From Paraburkholderia flava (GTDB lineage Bacteria; Pseudomonadota; Gammaproteobacteria; Burkholderiales; Burkholderiaceae): 64,000 nucleotides of DNA. Below, piece after piece: positions 60,740 to 64,000 of this stretch (within the stretch, counting starts at the first letter, position 1; each line of letters begins with the position of its first letter). Both the position numbers and the translations under genes were made by a program. Below the pieces are notes generated by a model, which saw nothing but the letters and a program-made list of their open reading frames with translations, did not search any database and was not told the DNA's origin. The stretch is taken from positions 1,685,135 to 1,749,134 of the forward strand of contig NZ_SMRO01000002.1 in assembly GCF_004359985.1 (NCBI RefSeq), in the 5' to 3' direction.

Positions 60740-61507
60740 CTACAGTCGCGCGCCAGTTATACCGTTCCCGGCCTGCGTGGTACCGGCGACCGAAGCCGGG
60801 CTCCCCGCGCGATGCAACGCGCTCGCCCACTGCGCGACGCGCTGCGGGTCGAGCCGCGAGCGTCGGCCGTCGGTGCATAGTGCGGTGCGAAAGCCGGCGA
60901 CGTCCGGTGCGAGCGCCTGAATCTGCTCGAGCTGCGCCCAGCCGAGCGCACCCGCGATTCCGCACATCGAGCCGCGCTCCCGCGCGAGCCTGAGCCAGCG
61001 CGCGAGCGTGTCGACGCCCACGTGATCGAACAGCGTGCTGCCGTCTTTCGCCGACGTATCGAACATCACGCCGACGAAGCGCAACGCGGCCGCGTGCAGC
61101 ACGAGCGCATCGTCGACGGCGGCGTTCTTCGCTTCAGTATCGGCGGCATCGCACAGAAACACCGGCACGACTGTCGCCGGCAAGGTCGCGAGCAGATCGA
61201 GGCAGCGGCGCGCGGCCGGTCCCGGCGTCACGCCAACCTTCACGTAGTCGATACCCGTGTCGCTGACTTCGATCACGCGCGCGGCGATGTCGTCGAACGC
61301 ATCGGTGGGTACGTCGCCGATCGTCGCGCTGATCGGCTTCACCGGATAACGCGCGCGCACCTGCCGCGCAATCCGCACGATGTCGTCGATTGCCAGGCCG
61401 CCGAGCGCGCCCGCATCCGGCTCCTTCAGGTCGATCAACTCGGCGCCGGCCTGAGCGGCGTCGAGCGCTTCGTCGTCCGAGCGGACGCTCGCGAGCAATG
61501 CGGTCAT
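60740..61507 (-). CDS. mfnB: MfnB-like (5-formylfuran-3-yl)methyl phosphate synthase
   Basis: TIM-barrel enzyme of 255 aa (DUF556). MTALLASVRSDDEALDAAQA, ELIDLKEPDAGALGGL with the Schiff-base/acid residues, KPISATIGDVP and YVKVGVTPG are typical of MfnB. It condenses two glyceraldehyde-3-phosphates to the furan precursor of methanofuran. It lies 33 bp after the DUF447-like gene and is downstream of pqqA on the same strand. The C-terminus extends about 15 residues beyond the archaeal proteins. Confidence 0.88.
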   Translation of the reverse strand: MTALLASVRSDDEALDAAQAGAELIDLKEPDAGALGGLAIDDIVRIARQVRARYPVKPISATIGDVPTDAFDDIAARVIEVSDTGIDYVKVGVTPGPAARRCLDLLATLPATVVPVFLCDAADTEAKNAAVDDALVLHAAALRFVGVMFDTSAKDGSTLFDHVGVDTLARWLRLARERGSMCGIAGALGWAQLEQIQALAPDVAGFRTALCTDGRRSRLDPQRVAQWASALHRAGSPASVAGTTQAGNGITGARL

Positions 61508-61540
61508 CGAGGTTCTCCAAAAACGGGTAGGCGGGAAAAT

Positions 61541-62131
61541 TCAGTGCGGCGTGCGGATCGCGGTTGCACCGTCAGCGCCCGCGCGATGCCGTTCGACCGC
61601 GGCAACGAGCCAGCTCCATGCGGTGCGCTCGTCGTCGCCGGCGGTCTTGTCGATCGCGATCTGCAGGTAGGCCATTTCACTGTCGACCTTGTCGGCCGGC
61701 AGCATGAAAAGCCGGCTCACCAGAATCGCGCCTTCGACGACTGCCGCCTGCGCACGGTTGAAACCCGCGAACGGCGCGTGATTTTCGTGGTGCACGCGTT
61801 TCATCCGCAGCACCGGACGCTCGGTGTCACCGCCGATGTCGTCGAGTTCGAGTTCGGCGTGCGCGAGCGATGTCGCGAGCCGCACACTTGCGACGCGGGT
61901 TGCAGCAACGGTGGGCCAGTCGGTCGCGCAGTGCGTGACGCAGCCGGCGAAGATCCGCACGTCGGTCGTGAAGTTGAGTACCGCGACGCGCGACTCGACG
62001 ATGTTGTCGAGCGTCGTCGACGGACGGAACGGGGAAAGCACGACGAAGTCGCCGTCGTAGCGGGCGCCCATCGGCGCCACATGAGGGCGGCCGTCGCGCG
62101 CTGCCGTGGTGACGATCGTTTCGTGGATCAT
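61541..62131 (-). CDS. DUF447-like FMN-binding-split-barrel protein of C1 clusters
   Basis: Protein of 196 aa starting at ATG 62131. IHETIVTTAARDGRPHVAPM at the N-terminus, VVLSPFRPSTTLDNI and LRMKRVHHENHAPFAGFNRA match DUF447 proteins, which have a flavin-binding split-barrel fold and occur in archaeal methanogens and bacterial H4MPT clusters. It is likely needed for H4MPT or methylofuran synthesis; the reaction is not known to me. It lies between pqqA (99 bp upstream) and mfnB. Confidence 0.8.
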   Translation of the reverse strand: MIHETIVTTAARDGRPHVAPMGARYDGDFVVLSPFRPSTTLDNIVESRVAVLNFTTDVRIFAGCVTHCATDWPTVAATRVASVRLATSLAHAELELDDIGGDTERPVLRMKRVHHENHAPFAGFNRAQAAVVEGAILVSRLFMLPADKVDSEMAYLQIAIDKTAGDDERTAWSWLVAAVERHRAGADGATAIRTPH

Positions 62132-62184
62132 GGTTGGGAACGCATGTCCCGGCAACGCGGACAAAGCAGGCCGCTCCGGTCAGA

Positions 62185-62223
62185 AAAAACACCTGCCGCG
62201 ACAGGGCCGCGTCATGCGGCCCG
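62185..62223 (-). terminator. Attenuator-like overlapping hairpins after pqqA
   Basis: Read on the minus strand, GGGCCGC-ATGAC-GCGGCCC (62223-62205) is a perfect 7-bp hairpin starting 8 bp after the pqqA stop. It is followed by a weaker stem CCTG-N6-CAGG (62206-62193) and then TGTTTTTT (62192-62185). The two stems share two bases, so they compete. Partial termination after pqqA would let the short precursor mRNA exceed downstream transcripts, as seen for pqqA in other bacteria. Confidence 0.6.
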
Positions 62224-62230
62224 TGCGGGC

Positions 62231-62305
62231 TTAACGCGTAGCGATATACATCGTGACTTCAAAGCCGAGACGAATATCGGTGTAGCTAGGTGTCGTCCAT
62301 TGCAT
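62231..62305 (-). CDS. pqqA: PqqA, PQQ precursor peptide (24 aa)
   Basis: A 24-residue peptide on the minus strand. It begins [10 protein letters not shown] and contains the invariant Glu16-Val-Thr-Met-Tyr20 (FEVTMYIA), whose Glu and Tyr side chains are joined by PqqE and become PQQ. The length, the N-terminal MQWT and the GFEVTMY core match known PqqA peptides closely. A strong ribosome site (GGAGGAA) precedes the ATG at 62305. It is far from pqqB (start 48454) and divergent from cbbL. This is the only pqqA seen in the window. Confidence 0.95.
   Translation of the reverse strand: MQWTTPSYTDIRLGFEVTMYIATR

Positions 62306-64000
<1,695 letters not shown>

Overview
The window reads as chromosomal DNA of a betaproteobacterium of the Burkholderia/Paraburkholderia type. 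It is very GC-rich and densely coded, with many 4-bp ATGA gene overlaps. The gene content fits: many catabolic islets with their own regulators, an AAHS and an MHS transporter, an OmpC-type porin, a red-type (form IC) RuBisCO, and bacterial tetrahydromethanopterin (H4MPT)/methylofuran C1 genes together with PQQ genes. I saw no rRNA, tRNA, CRISPR, transposase or phage gene.

Positions 1-39500 are a chain of catabolic modules. (1) An aromatic-acid transporter and a gamma-resorcylate-type decarboxylase lie divergent from a MarR regulator (1-2765). (2) A sugar-acid module (2847-9328) has a GntR-like LacI regulator, an IlvD/EDD dehydratase, a D-2-hydroxyacid dehydrogenase, a beta-hydroxyacid dehydrogenase and an MHS transporter, with a perfect GGTTACCGGTAACC operator in the divergent promoter. 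(3) Two small proteins follow (9582-10443), then a reductase/AraC pair (10454-12498). (4) A 14-kb acyl-CoA/polyester-like cluster (12723-27748) holds a TetR, four SDRs, an outer-membrane channel, a thiolase, an acyl-CoA ligase, a PHA-synthase-like protein, an mcl-PHA depolymerase-like hydrolase and a MalT-type LuxR regulator. (5) Positions 27753-34029 hold a NIPSNAP gene and then a porin/DctA/Pht5-like/amidohydrolase set controlled by a LysR protein with two HTH domains. (6) An orphan RND pump, a small secreted protein and the cbbZ/cbbY phosphatases follow (34234-39496).

Positions 39808-64000 are a C1-oxidation and CO2-fixation region. A PQQ-associated beta-propeller protein and a TonB-dependent receptor come first. 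A histidine kinase and a response regulator are encoded convergently. On the minus strand one unbroken run reads fhcB-fhcA-fhcD-fhcC-cytochrome b561-alpha/beta hydrolase-pqqB-pqqC-pqqD-pqqE-response regulator. Methylofuran-type cofactor genes (HisA-like, ATP-grasp, mfnF, mfnE, mfnB, DUF447-like) surround it. The gene for the PQQ precursor peptide, pqqA (24 codons, 62231-62305), lies 14 kb from pqqB, between the DUF447-like gene and cbbL, and is followed by an attenuator-like hairpin pair. The large subunit of RuBisCO (cbbL) runs off the right edge.

The inferred logic is that PQQ-dependent periplasmic dehydrogenases (not in this window) make formaldehyde or other aldehydes, the H4MPT/methylofuran branch carries the C1 unit to formate, and RuBisCO refixes CO2. 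The shared fhc-pqq transcription unit and three GGGA-N5-TCCC sites near the PQQ-linked genes suggest joint control by the two-component system encoded here.
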